Positions 1 through 6,217 of a stretch of DNA of 7,646 bases are shown piece by piece. This DNA comes from an uncultured Treponema sp. Its GTDB lineage: Bacteria > Spirochaetota > Spirochaetia > Treponematales > Treponemataceae. The DNA lies in assembly GCA_934699065.1 (NCBI GenBank), contig CAKUWD010000136.1:1-7646 (forward strand), given 5' to 3'. The translations under genes and the position numbers were made by a program. Below the pieces are notes generated by a model. The model searched no databases. It saw only the letters and a list, made by a program, of their open reading frames with translations, and was not told the origin of the DNA. Position 1 is the stretch's first letter. Each line of letters starts with the position of its first letter.

Positions 1-1432
1 GGCGTTCACCGCCACTTAAGGTGTGTCCGTTCTCACCGAGAACTGTATCAATTCCATCAGGGAGTTTTTCGATAAATGGCATACACTGAGCCATTTCGGC
101 AGCTTTCAAGACTTCTTCGCGGCTGGCATTTTTATTTCCAATCAGAATGTTGTTATAGATTGTATCATTAAAAAGAGTAACATCCTGGAATACAATTGAA
201 AATAGCTTAAAGAGATTTTCCGGAGCAACATTTTTAATATTCTGACCACCTGCTAAAATCTCGCCGGAATCATTATCCCAAAAACGGGCTGCAAGACGGC
301 AGATTGTAGATTTACCACTTCCCGAAGCACCAACCAGAGCTGTGTACTCTCCCTGCTTTGCGGTAAAGGAAACGTTCTGTAAAACAGGCTTATCATTTTT
401 GTTGTAAGAGAAACTCACATCCTTAAACTCAATATCATAATTCTTTGCTTCAACCTCAGCAGAACCAGATTGTTCCGGATAGTCTCTGATATTTTTAATT
501 CTTCTTGAGGCAACCTTGGAAGCAATCACAGCACCAAGATGTTCGCAGGTGTAAGAAAGTGGTTCATAAACCCAGACAGAAAAAAGCATGAAAATAATGT
601 AAACCGCTGCACTAATTTCCCCTGTAACAAGCAGTCGGGCTCCCACAATCGCAACTACACCAATTCCCATTCTGAGAACATTGTAAGCTGTTGAAACACC
701 CATACCAGAAAGAAACTCAAAAAGAACAAGGTGTGGAACCAGGCGCTTCATTTTCTTTTCAAGACCCTTCTGATATTTTGCAATGTTTCCAGAAGCTTTA
801 AGAACCTTTATGTTTTCCAGATATTCCTGAATGCCGTCTGTAATGGCAAGCTTTAAGTTACGATTTTTCTGATGAGTTCCACCTGAAATAGGATCACAAA
901 GAGACATTGCAAGAGCGGCCAGAGGAAGAACTGAAAACAAAGCAAGAGTCATCTTTACATTTACAAAAAACAAGGCAGCGACGGTCAAGCCAATTCCAAT
1001 AAAGCCGCCGATAAATTCTGTAAGCTGATTGGCAAGAATGCCTTCAATAATTCCAATATCATCCATAATTGTAGAAGTGAGGTCACTTAAATCATGTTTA
1101 GAAAGAAAGCTTTCCGGCAGGCGGCGAAGCTTATCTGCGACTCCCATTCTTAGAGTCAGATTTTCCTTTGATGCGCTCAAATATTTTTCCTTATACATTT
1201 TTCTGTAGGCAAAATACAGGGCAAGAACAAGCAGTGTGCCGATTCCAAAAATGACAAGATAAGAAAAATCAATTTTATTTCCGTTTATGCCGGCTGCAAA
1301 CATTTTACTGATTGTCTGGTAAATCAAAATCAAAGGAAGCATTGCTACAATCTGAAAAACTGCAAGCCAGACAGATGATTTATAAATTGCACGTCGACCA
1401 TTTTTTGTAAGAGTCTTTAATATACTAAGCAT
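1..1432 (-). CDS. Half-size ABC transporter, fused membrane and ATPase domains (IrtA/IrtB-like), 3' end cut by window edge
   Basis: Read from ATG at 1432, the frame stays open for 477 codons to base 1 with no stop. Residues about 1-300 are a type IV (exporter-fold) membrane domain with hydrophobic stretches near 18-39, 57-76, 137-157, 160-177 and 250-290. The ATPase domain follows: Walker A GASGSGKST at 368-376, Q-loop Gln416 (FQD), and signature LSGGER at 472-477, exactly at the edge. Walker B and the H-loop must lie outside the window. The start is supported by an AAAGGAG site about 9 nt upstream. The gene overlaps the stop of the preceding ABC gene by 8 nt (ATGCTTAG), implying translational coupling. 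With that neighbour it probably forms a heterodimeric transporter in the inner membrane. Exporter-fold pairs of this type include siderophore importers (IrtAB, YbtPQ) as well as drug exporters, so direction and substrate cannot be read from sequence. Confidence 0.93.
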   Translation of the reverse strand, partial: MLSILKTLTKNGRRAIYKSSVWLAVFQIVAMLPLILIYQTISKMFAAGINGNKIDFSYLVIFGIGTLLVLALYFAYRKMYKEKYLSASKENLTLRMGVADKLRRLPESFLSKHDLSDLTSTIMDDIGIIEGILANQLTEFIGGFIGIGLTVAALFFVNVKMTLALFSVLPLAALAMSLCDPISGGTHQKNRNLKLAITDGIQEYLENIKVLKASGNIAKYQKGLEKKMKRLVPHLVLFEFLSGMGVSTAYNVLRMGIGVVAIVGARLLVTGEISAAVYIIFMLFSVWVYEPLSYTCEHLGAVIASKVASRRIKNIRDYPEQSGSAEVEAKNYDIEFKDVSFSYNKNDKPVLQNVSFTAKQGEYTALVGASGSGKSTICRLAARFWDNDSGEILAGGQNIKNVAPENLFKLFSIVFQDVTLFNDTIYNNILIGNKNASREEVLKAAEMAQCMPFIEKLPDGIDTVLGENGHTLSGGER

Positions 1433-3224
1433 TCTTTACATCTCCTTTATTCTGTTTTCCGATTTTCCAGCTGACTGCTTTTGAGTACTCGCTGACCATG
1501 GTCTGGTATTTTCCCTTTAGCTTTATCAGCGTGTCATGATTTCCCTCTTCAATAATCTGTCCGTTTTCAATTACACAGATTTTGTCGGCATTTCGCACGG
1601 TAGACATACGGTGGGCAATCATAATTACAGTTTTGTTTTTCAAAAGCTCTTCAAAGGATTTTCTAATCAGATATTCATTTTCGGCATCTGCAAAGGCTGT
1701 CGCTTCATCAAGCATGATTACTGGAGAATCCTTGAGGATAGCACGGGCAATGGCAATTCGCTGAATCTCGCCACCTGAAAGATAAACGCCCTTTGAACCG
1801 AACATAGTATCAATTCCGTCCGGAAGCTTTGCAAGAATGTCATCGCACTGAGCCAGATGCAGGGCACGTAAAATTTCGTCGCGGCTGGCATCCGGTTTAT
1901 ACAAGGCAACATTATCTGCAATGCTCATTTTCAAAAGACTGTTTTCCTGAAAGACAATGCTGATATAATCATTCAAATCTTTTTCGCTGATGTCTTTGAT
2001 GTTTACTCCGCCTAAAAGCACTTCCCCCTGAGTAACATCTCGAAGTCGTGCTGCCAGAGAAGCAATAGTACTTTTTCCTCCGCCGGACATTCCAACGAGA
2101 GCTGTAGTTTTTCCTTCAGGAATCTCAAGATTGATTCCATCAAGAGCCAGTGGAAGATTTTCTGCATAGCGGAAGCTTACATCCTTAAAATTAAAAGTGA
2201 AGTTTGCAGGCTTTGCATTTCCCTTATATTCCATAGGCTTTTCATCAAAAATCTTTTTAAGACTTTCCATAGCTTCATCAACAATAATAGACTCAGAAGA
2301 GTTTCCCATAATGCGTTTTAGAATCGTAACTTCCATAGGAATAATCGATGCAAAAAAAACAAAGGAGCAGATAAGGTTCATTGTGTTTCCGCCCTTGTTG
2401 AAAAGGAAGAAGGCTGTTGGAACCAGTGCATAAAAGACACTGTTGATGGCTGTGTTGTAAAGAGAGTCTGCAGTAATCATAGAGAGTGCAAATTTGTAGA
2501 CATATTCGCAAAAATTATCAACTCCATTTTTATAACGGGAAAAAGAATCTGCCGTCTGACCAAAGGTTTTCATAACCGGAATCCCGCGTACATATTCAAC
2601 AGCCGCATTAGACATATCCTTTGAAGCCTGCTGATATTTATGAACAAACTCGCCGCCGTTTCCCATCATGATTAACATCAAAAGAACAAAACCAATTATT
2701 ACCGGAATAAGACAGGCCACAGAAAGCAGGACGCTGTAACGGAACATAAACACAACAAAAGCAACCGGAAGAACAATTGACATCGTAGTATTTGGAATCT
2801 GATGGGCCATCATAGTTTCAGTTGCGTCTGTATTTTTTTCGATAAGCTTACGAAGGCTACCGCTTGGGTTAGAATCATGAAAGCCACCCGGCAAAGTTCC
2901 GATATGCTTTATCAGTTTTTTCTTTAGCCGCATGATTGTATTAAATGCTGTGATGTGAGAAAAAAGCAGAGAAATGCCGTAAAGACCATAGGCGGCACAT
3001 ACGGCAAAAACAATGCCTTTTCCGTATTCAGCAAGAAGTCCGGCATTTACTGCTTTTATATTGCCCGCATTCAGAATAAGCTCCTGGGCAATTTTGTAAA
3101 CGTAGGTGTATGCATAAATATTTTCCACAGCAGAAAAGGCTGCAAAAATTATGCTGAATACCATTGTGATTTTGAAGGGCCCCATTGAATGAATCAAAAA
3201 GGGCAGGTTGGATTTTTGTTTCAT
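1425..3224 (-). CDS. Half-size ABC transporter, fused membrane and ATPase domains (IrtB/YbtQ-like), complete, 599 aa
   Basis: A complete half-transporter of the usual length for an exporter-fold ABC protein. Residues about 1-310 form the membrane domain, with hydrophobic segments near 17-37, 68-90, 147-164, 165-187, 250-275 and 282-300. The ATPase domain from about 343 has every expected motif: Walker A GMSGGGKST at 378-386, Q-loop Gln426 (FQEN), signature LSGGEIQ at 482-488, Walker B VIMLDEATA at 502-510 with catalytic Glu507, and H-loop His538 (AHR). Both partners therefore appear competent to bind ATP; this one shows no degenerate catalytic site. The ATG at 3224 is preceded by AGGAG with a 6-nt spacer. 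It is first in a two-gene unit, separated from the ECF operon by a 204-bp repeat-rich gap, and its end overlaps the next gene by 8 nt. The IrtAB/YbtPQ resemblance is my family-level reading; a multidrug or peptide exporter remains possible. Confidence 0.93.
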   Translation of the reverse strand: MKQKSNLPFLIHSMGPFKITMVFSIIFAAFSAVENIYAYTYVYKIAQELILNAGNIKAVNAGLLAEYGKGIVFAVCAAYGLYGISLLFSHITAFNTIMRLKKKLIKHIGTLPGGFHDSNPSGSLRKLIEKNTDATETMMAHQIPNTTMSIVLPVAFVVFMFRYSVLLSVACLIPVIIGFVLLMLIMMGNGGEFVHKYQQASKDMSNAAVEYVRGIPVMKTFGQTADSFSRYKNGVDNFCEYVYKFALSMITADSLYNTAINSVFYALVPTAFFLFNKGGNTMNLICSFVFFASIIPMEVTILKRIMGNSSESIIVDEAMESLKKIFDEKPMEYKGNAKPANFTFNFKDVSFRYAENLPLALDGINLEIPEGKTTALVGMSGGGKSTIASLAARLRDVTQGEVLLGGVNIKDISEKDLNDYISIVFQENSLLKMSIADNVALYKPDASRDEILRALHLAQCDDILAKLPDGIDTMFGSKGVYLSGGEIQRIAIARAILKDSPVIMLDEATAFADAENEYLIRKSFEELLKNKTVIMIAHRMSTVRNADKICVIENGQIIEEGNHDTLIKLKGKYQTMVSEYSKAVSWKIGKQNKGDVKNA

Positions 3225-3241
3225 CTTTTACTCCTGAAAAA

Positions 3242-3278
3242 GGTGGTTTCGATACGGCCTTAGGCCTACTCAACCACC
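3242..3278. repeat. Imperfect palindromic repeat just upstream of the ABC pair
   Basis: Outer arms GGTGGTT (3242-3248) and AACCACC (3272-3278) are exact complements. They enclose an inner GGCC/GGCC hairpin (3256-3259 and 3263-3266, loop TTA), while the sequence between is only partly paired. The layout, a GGTGGTTTCGATACG arm and a CTACTCAACCACC arm around a variable GC-rich core, resembles dispersed extragenic palindromes I recall from several phyla. It ends 7 bp before the AGGAG site of the 599-aa ABC gene, so in the transcript it would fold in the 5' leader. The palindrome is visible; dispersal in the genome is inferred. Confidence 0.6.
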
Positions 3279-3305
3279 GTTTGATTAAAACAGTGTTTCA
3301 ATACA

Positions 3306-3341
3306 TCCCTTGAAAAGGGACTGCCGGGAACGGACAGCCCC
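3306..3341. repeat. Two overlapping hairpins sharing one strand
   Basis: TCCCTT (3306-3311) pairs with AAGGGA (3315-3320). GGGACTG (3317-3323) can instead pair with CAGCCCC (3335-3341) with one mismatch, aided by inner CC/GG pairing. Both foldings use GGGA at 3317-3320, so they exclude each other. There is no U-run after either in the direction of transcription, so these are not simple terminators. They may be part of a composite repeat or a leader structure for the ABC pair. Confidence 0.45.
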
Positions 3342-3353
3342 AGAGGTGGTAAA

Positions 3354-3385
3354 GCTAAAAATTGCTTTCGCAATTTTTTTAACGC
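3354..3385 (-). terminator. Likely intrinsic terminator of the ECF operon (bidirectional hairpin)
   Basis: A perfect 9-bp stem: AAAAATTGC (3357-3365) and GCAATTTTT (3370-3378). In the minus-strand RNA the loop is a stable GAAA tetraloop. The stem is flanked by A and T tracts so that a U-rich 3' side forms on either strand. It lies 44 bp past the stop of the S-component gene and before the ABC pair, the expected place for a terminator between two units. The stem has few GC pairs and the minus-strand U-tract is part of the arm itself, so termination may be partial. A structurally matching element sits at 4101-4133. Confidence 0.55.
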
Positions 3386-3401
3386 TTTGCTATAAAACAC
3401 C

Positions 3402-3415
3402 GCGCACCAGTGCGC
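3402..3415. repeat. Short perfect palindrome after the S-component gene
   Basis: GCGCAC (3402-3407) and GTGCGC (3410-3415) are exact complements separated by 2 nt, giving a 5-bp stem with a 4-nt loop in practice. It starts 14 bp past the S-component stop. In the minus-strand transcript it is followed by GGTGTTTT, so it could assist termination or protect the 3' end. It may also be one arm of the larger repeat cluster in this gap. Confidence 0.4.
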
Positions 3416-3428
3416 TTACACAGGTATA

Positions 3429-4034
3429 TTATGTATTTGGTTCTACTTTTTTATTCTCTTTGAGGTGCTTTCGCAAAATCAGCCAGCCGAGGAATACTCC
3501 TGCAAAGGCCAGGGCAAAAACAATGAGGGTAGAAACTACGCCCATAAAGCCGGTTGTAAAGCGAATCATCTGGTCCATAGCTTCTGGTGTCTGGCCGCGG
3601 CCAATCCATTCGGCTTTATAGCTTTCTAGGAAGAACCAGCTTGGTACAATTGACCCCCAGGCCTGTCCAACATGATATACACCAGATGCAACAGCTACCT
3701 TCCAGACTGCAGGCTTTTCTTCGCGGGAAGCAATGAAGTCTGCAATTACAGCGGCTACCATGGAAGTAATAAGCCATGGAAGATAACCGGCTCCCATGAT
3801 AGAGAAAATCAACATACAGATTGCCTGCATGATTGTAAACTGGAAAAATTTACCAACCTTTCGGGTTACAAAGAACATTACAGCTCCCGTTAAAAGTCCG
3901 CAGATTCCAGGACTGATGGCATGGCCGAATTGTCCAAGTACCATGGTGACACAGCTGGCAATCATGTAGAAGACCATATACAATGCCGTCAGTAAGGCGG
4001 TCATTACAACATCTTTAATTTTGAGTTTACGCAT
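3429..4034 (-). CDS. ECF transporter S component, Trep_Strep / MptD-like integral membrane protein
   Basis: A 201-aa, strongly hydrophobic protein of the size typical for ECF substrate-binding (S) components. About six membrane segments are visible, near residues 12-34, 40-58, 65-81, 85-103, 112-137 and 163-187. The short N-terminus MRKLKIKDVVMTALLTALYM is the style seen in S components, and the C-terminus ends in a basic stretch (RKHLKENKK, 188-196), a feature recorded for the Trep_Strep family. The S component would sit in the membrane, bind a small ligand and dock on the EcfT protein encoded upstream. The ATG at 4034 has AAGGAG about 8 nt upstream, overlapping the stop codon of the preceding ATPase gene (12-nt gap). 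The substrate cannot be deduced from sequence. From memory, related proteins occur in streptococcal heme-uptake loci, and the adjacent IrtAB-like pair makes heme, porphyrin or metallophore a working hypothesis only. Confidence 0.82.
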   Translation of the reverse strand: MRKLKIKDVVMTALLTALYMVFYMIASCVTMVLGQFGHAISPGICGLLTGAVMFFVTRKVGKFFQFTIMQAICMLIFSIMGAGYLPWLITSMVAAVIADFIASREEKPAVWKVAVASGVYHVGQAWGSIVPSWFFLESYKAEWIGRGQTPEAMDQMIRFTTGFMGVVSTLIVFALAFAGVFLGWLILRKHLKENKKVEPNT

Positions 4035-4046
4035 AGTTACGCTCCT

Positions 4047-5555
4047 TTATGCATTAAAGTCGGCAAGCACAGCTTGCCTCTGAGCCGTTCTTTCGATAAT
4101 CCTAAAACGACCCTTCGGCTCGTTTTTTAACGGATTTTTCGATTGTAGGCTCATTTTATTAAATATTTCATTCAGCTCCCCGAGAGTCTGGGAAGATAAA
4201 ATAAAATCCTTTTCAATCTTTCCGTCATTAAGAAAGACAATTCTGTCTGCAACATGGCGGATAAATTCATAGTCATGGGAAATTACAAGAACTCCTGCAT
4301 TCTGTCGAAGGCTTATAACTTCTTTTGATACTTTCTGCATGGAAGCAACATCAAGTCCGCTGGTTGGTTCATCAAAAATAATCAACTCGCGGTTGCAAAG
4401 CATGGCCATACCAATCTGAAGTCGCTGCTTTTGACCACCACTTAATTCGAAGGGGTGAGCGTCTTTGTATTCAGCAAGCCCAAGATATTCAAGAGTTTCA
4501 TTGATTTTTGCTGGGTCTTTCCTAACTAACGATAGTTCGTTTTCTGCGGAAGTTCCAAAAAGCTGATAATCCGGATCCTGCATAATAAAGAATGGAAGAT
4601 CATTTGTGTTTACCGAGCCAGCATCTGGCTTAATGCTTTTACACAAAAGCTTTGCGAGGGTAGTCTTGCCGGCACCATTATTTCCCACAAGAACAGTAAC
4701 TTCCCCTTTTTTAAGCTGAAGGGTTACATCTTTCAAAATATTTTTCCATGCTGCATTTTCTATGCTTGCACAAACTGATTTGTCTGATTCAGGGAGTTTT
4801 TCAACAAAAGGTACATCAAGAGAAAAAATATCAAAACTTCGGGTATCATAACCGCTTTTTTTGAAGGCCTGCTCACTGTCGTAAATATGAAGCTTTCCTT
4901 TATCCATAAAGAAAACGCGGTCAATAATTTCATTCAGATAATAAAAACGATGATCCGCAACAATAACAGTAATTCCGCGTTCTTTCAGCCAGCTGATTAT
5001 CTGACCAAGCTTCATTGCATTCCCATAATCAAGATTTGCAGAAGGCTCGTCAAAAAGAACAACCTGCTGATCCATCGTGAGGGCAGAGGCAAGGGCTACC
5101 ATCTGGCGTTCGCCACTTGAAAGCAGGAAGATATTTTTATCCATCAGCTTTTCAAGACCAAAGGTTTTTACAAGGTCGCTGAGTTTTTGCTTCATCTGCT
5201 CTTTTGAATAGCCGTAATTTTCCATTGGGAAAACAAACTCGCTTGTAGTATTATCTGTGAAAAACTGTGAGCGGGGATTCTGGAATACAGAACCAATTTC
5301 GCGGTTAAGCTCGTGCATTTTTAGTGTACTGTAGTTTTTATCATTTATAAAAAGCTCTCCGGACAAGTTGCCTTCAGTAATTGCGGGAATCAGCCCGTTT
5401 AAACATTTAAGTAGAGTTGATTTTCCGCAGCCGCTGTTTCCGGTAAGCAGAATTACCTGCCCTTTGTTGATTTCAAAATTGATATCATGAATTCCTTCGC
5501 TGGAATCTTTATATTCAAAAGAAAGCTTTTCTGCTTTCATTATTTTTTGTACCAT
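4047..5555 (-). CDS. Tandem-domain ECF ATPase (EcfA-EcfA' fusion), second copy, with repeat-like tail
   Basis: A 502-aa cytoplasmic protein with two complete ABC ATPase domains that would power the EcfT/S-component complex. Domain 1: Walker A GNSGCGKST (39-47), Q-loop Gln92 (QNPRSQFF), signature LSSGERQ (145-151), Walker B VVLFDEPSA (165-173), H-loop His202. Domain 2: Walker A GNNGAGKTT (291-299), Gln326 (MQDPDYQLF), signature LSGGQKQ (371-377), Walker B LIIFDEPTS (391-399), His427. The first signature differs from LSGGQ but keeps its essential second glycine. Residues about 470-502 follow the normal ATPase end and are encoded by palindromic DNA. The start at 5555 has GGAGG 6 nt upstream; a later in-frame ATG (codon 6) lacks such a site. 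It overlaps the EcfT gene by 16 nt and is paralogous to the ATPase at the right edge. Confidence 0.92.
   Translation of the reverse strand: MVQKIMKAEKLSFEYKDSSEGIHDINFEINKGQVILLTGNSGCGKSTLLKCLNGLIPAITEGNLSGELFINDKNYSTLKMHELNREIGSVFQNPRSQFFTDNTTSEFVFPMENYGYSKEQMKQKLSDLVKTFGLEKLMDKNIFLLSSGERQMVALASALTMDQQVVLFDEPSANLDYGNAMKLGQIISWLKERGITVIVADHRFYYLNEIIDRVFFMDKGKLHIYDSEQAFKKSGYDTRSFDIFSLDVPFVEKLPESDKSVCASIENAAWKNILKDVTLQLKKGEVTVLVGNNGAGKTTLAKLLCKSIKPDAGSVNTNDLPFFIMQDPDYQLFGTSAENELSLVRKDPAKINETLEYLGLAEYKDAHPFELSGGQKQRLQIGMAMLCNRELIIFDEPTSGLDVASMQKVSKEVISLRQNAGVLVISHDYEFIRHVADRIVFLNDGKIEKDFILSSQTLGELNEIFNKMSLQSKNPLKNEPKGRFRIIERTAQRQAVLADFNA
4062..4133. repeat. Palindromic elements within the 3' end of the second ATPase gene
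   Basis: GGCAAGC (4062-4068) and GCTTGCC (4072-4078) form a perfect 7-bp hairpin. AAAACGA (4104-4110) and TCGTTTT (4120-4126) form another, with an inner CC/GG pair. GAGCCG (4082-4087) is also the exact complement of CGGCTC (4116-4121), giving an alternative fold. All lie in the codons for the C-terminal tail (about residues 475-498) and are read through in frame. The segment 4101-4133 matches the architecture of the intergenic hairpin at 3354-3385: CTAAAA, variable stem, then TTTTTTAACG. Confidence 0.5.
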
Positions 5556-6217
5556 ATAAAACCTCCGACAAGTCCTGCAATAAAGAGAACAAGAATCAAA
5601 GCATCTGTAAATCTGAATTTTTGTTCAAAGTAGGAAGTGCGTTTTATAGGTACATCAATTCCTTTTACGAGGCCGGCAGCCGTAACTTCTTCTGAAAGAG
5701 CTGCACAGCGGAAAAGCTGGGGAACTACAAAATATTGAAAGCTTTTAACAGGTTGGCGAAGTATAAAAGGAATGCCGCGCAGTCTCATAGATTCCCGGAT
5801 ATATTTGAATTCACGGGCGAAAGTAGGAATATATTTCAGAGTGATTGTAACTGCTACAACCAGTGTTCGTGGGATACGCATTGTCTCGAGAGAAGAAAGC
5901 AGCTCAGCAGACGAATATTTTTTCATCAGTGCAAATACCAGACCAAAGCATGGTACTGACTGCTGCAGTACTACAAGAAAAAGTGCAAAGGATTCTATCG
6001 GATGAAAAATACTGCTAAGCATTATTATTCCTTCCATCCCTGCATAAACAAGGGCAGTTATCAGAAAGATTTTATAACAGCCCATTGCAAGCAGAAGAAC
6101 CGTTGCAAAAATAGCAAGATAGATTTTCAAAAAGCTGCCGTTCAAAAAGATATACATTGAAGGAGCGAGAATATTTATAACGATAAGGACAATGGGATTT
6201 AATTGTAGCTTAGGCAT
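5540..6217 (-). CDS. ECF transporter coupling membrane protein, EcfT / CbiQ family
   Basis: A 225-aa membrane protein of the size and layout of EcfT. Hydrophobic segments lie near residues 5-24, 31-46, 49-69, 76-97 and 205-222, and a charged cytoplasmic region spans about 98-200. EcfT proteins touch the ATPases through two short Ala-Arg-Gly motifs. At the matching places here are MRLRG (144-148) and GLVKG (182-186), so the second motif has Lys instead of Arg and neither is a strict ARG. This suggests a divergent EcfT subgroup adapted to its own ATPases. The ATG at 6217 has AAGGAGG with a 5-nt spacer. It overlaps the stop of the upstream ATPase gene by 8 nt (ATGCCTAA) and the start of the second ATPase gene by 16 nt, so expression of the three should be coupled. 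It sits between two ATPase genes, consistent with being the scaffold for one or both. Confidence 0.87.
   Translation of the reverse strand: MPKLQLNPIVLIVINILAPSMYIFLNGSFLKIYLAIFATVLLLAMGCYKIFLITALVYAGMEGIIMLSSIFHPIESFALFLVVLQQSVPCFGLVFALMKKYSSAELLSSLETMRIPRTLVVAVTITLKYIPTFAREFKYIRESMRLRGIPFILRQPVKSFQYFVVPQLFRCAALSEEVTAAGLVKGIDVPIKRTSYFEQKFRFTDALILVLFIAGLVGGFIWYKK

Noticed and set aside
3225..3428. Riboswitch (for example cobalamin, TPP or FMN) upstream of the ABC pair
   Set aside because: I could not find the conserved core of any riboswitch I know; the gap is explained by simple inverted repeats.
3310..3621. Plus-strand open frame of 103 codons across the gap and the S-component end
   Set aside because: It runs antisense through the terminator hairpin and the well-supported S-component gene, has no good ribosome site, and its translation resembles no family.
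5103..5123. Inactive first ATPase site because of LSSGERQ in place of LSGGQ
   Set aside because: The essential second glycine and the serine remain, and Walker A, Walker B and the H-loop are intact, so loss of function is not supported.
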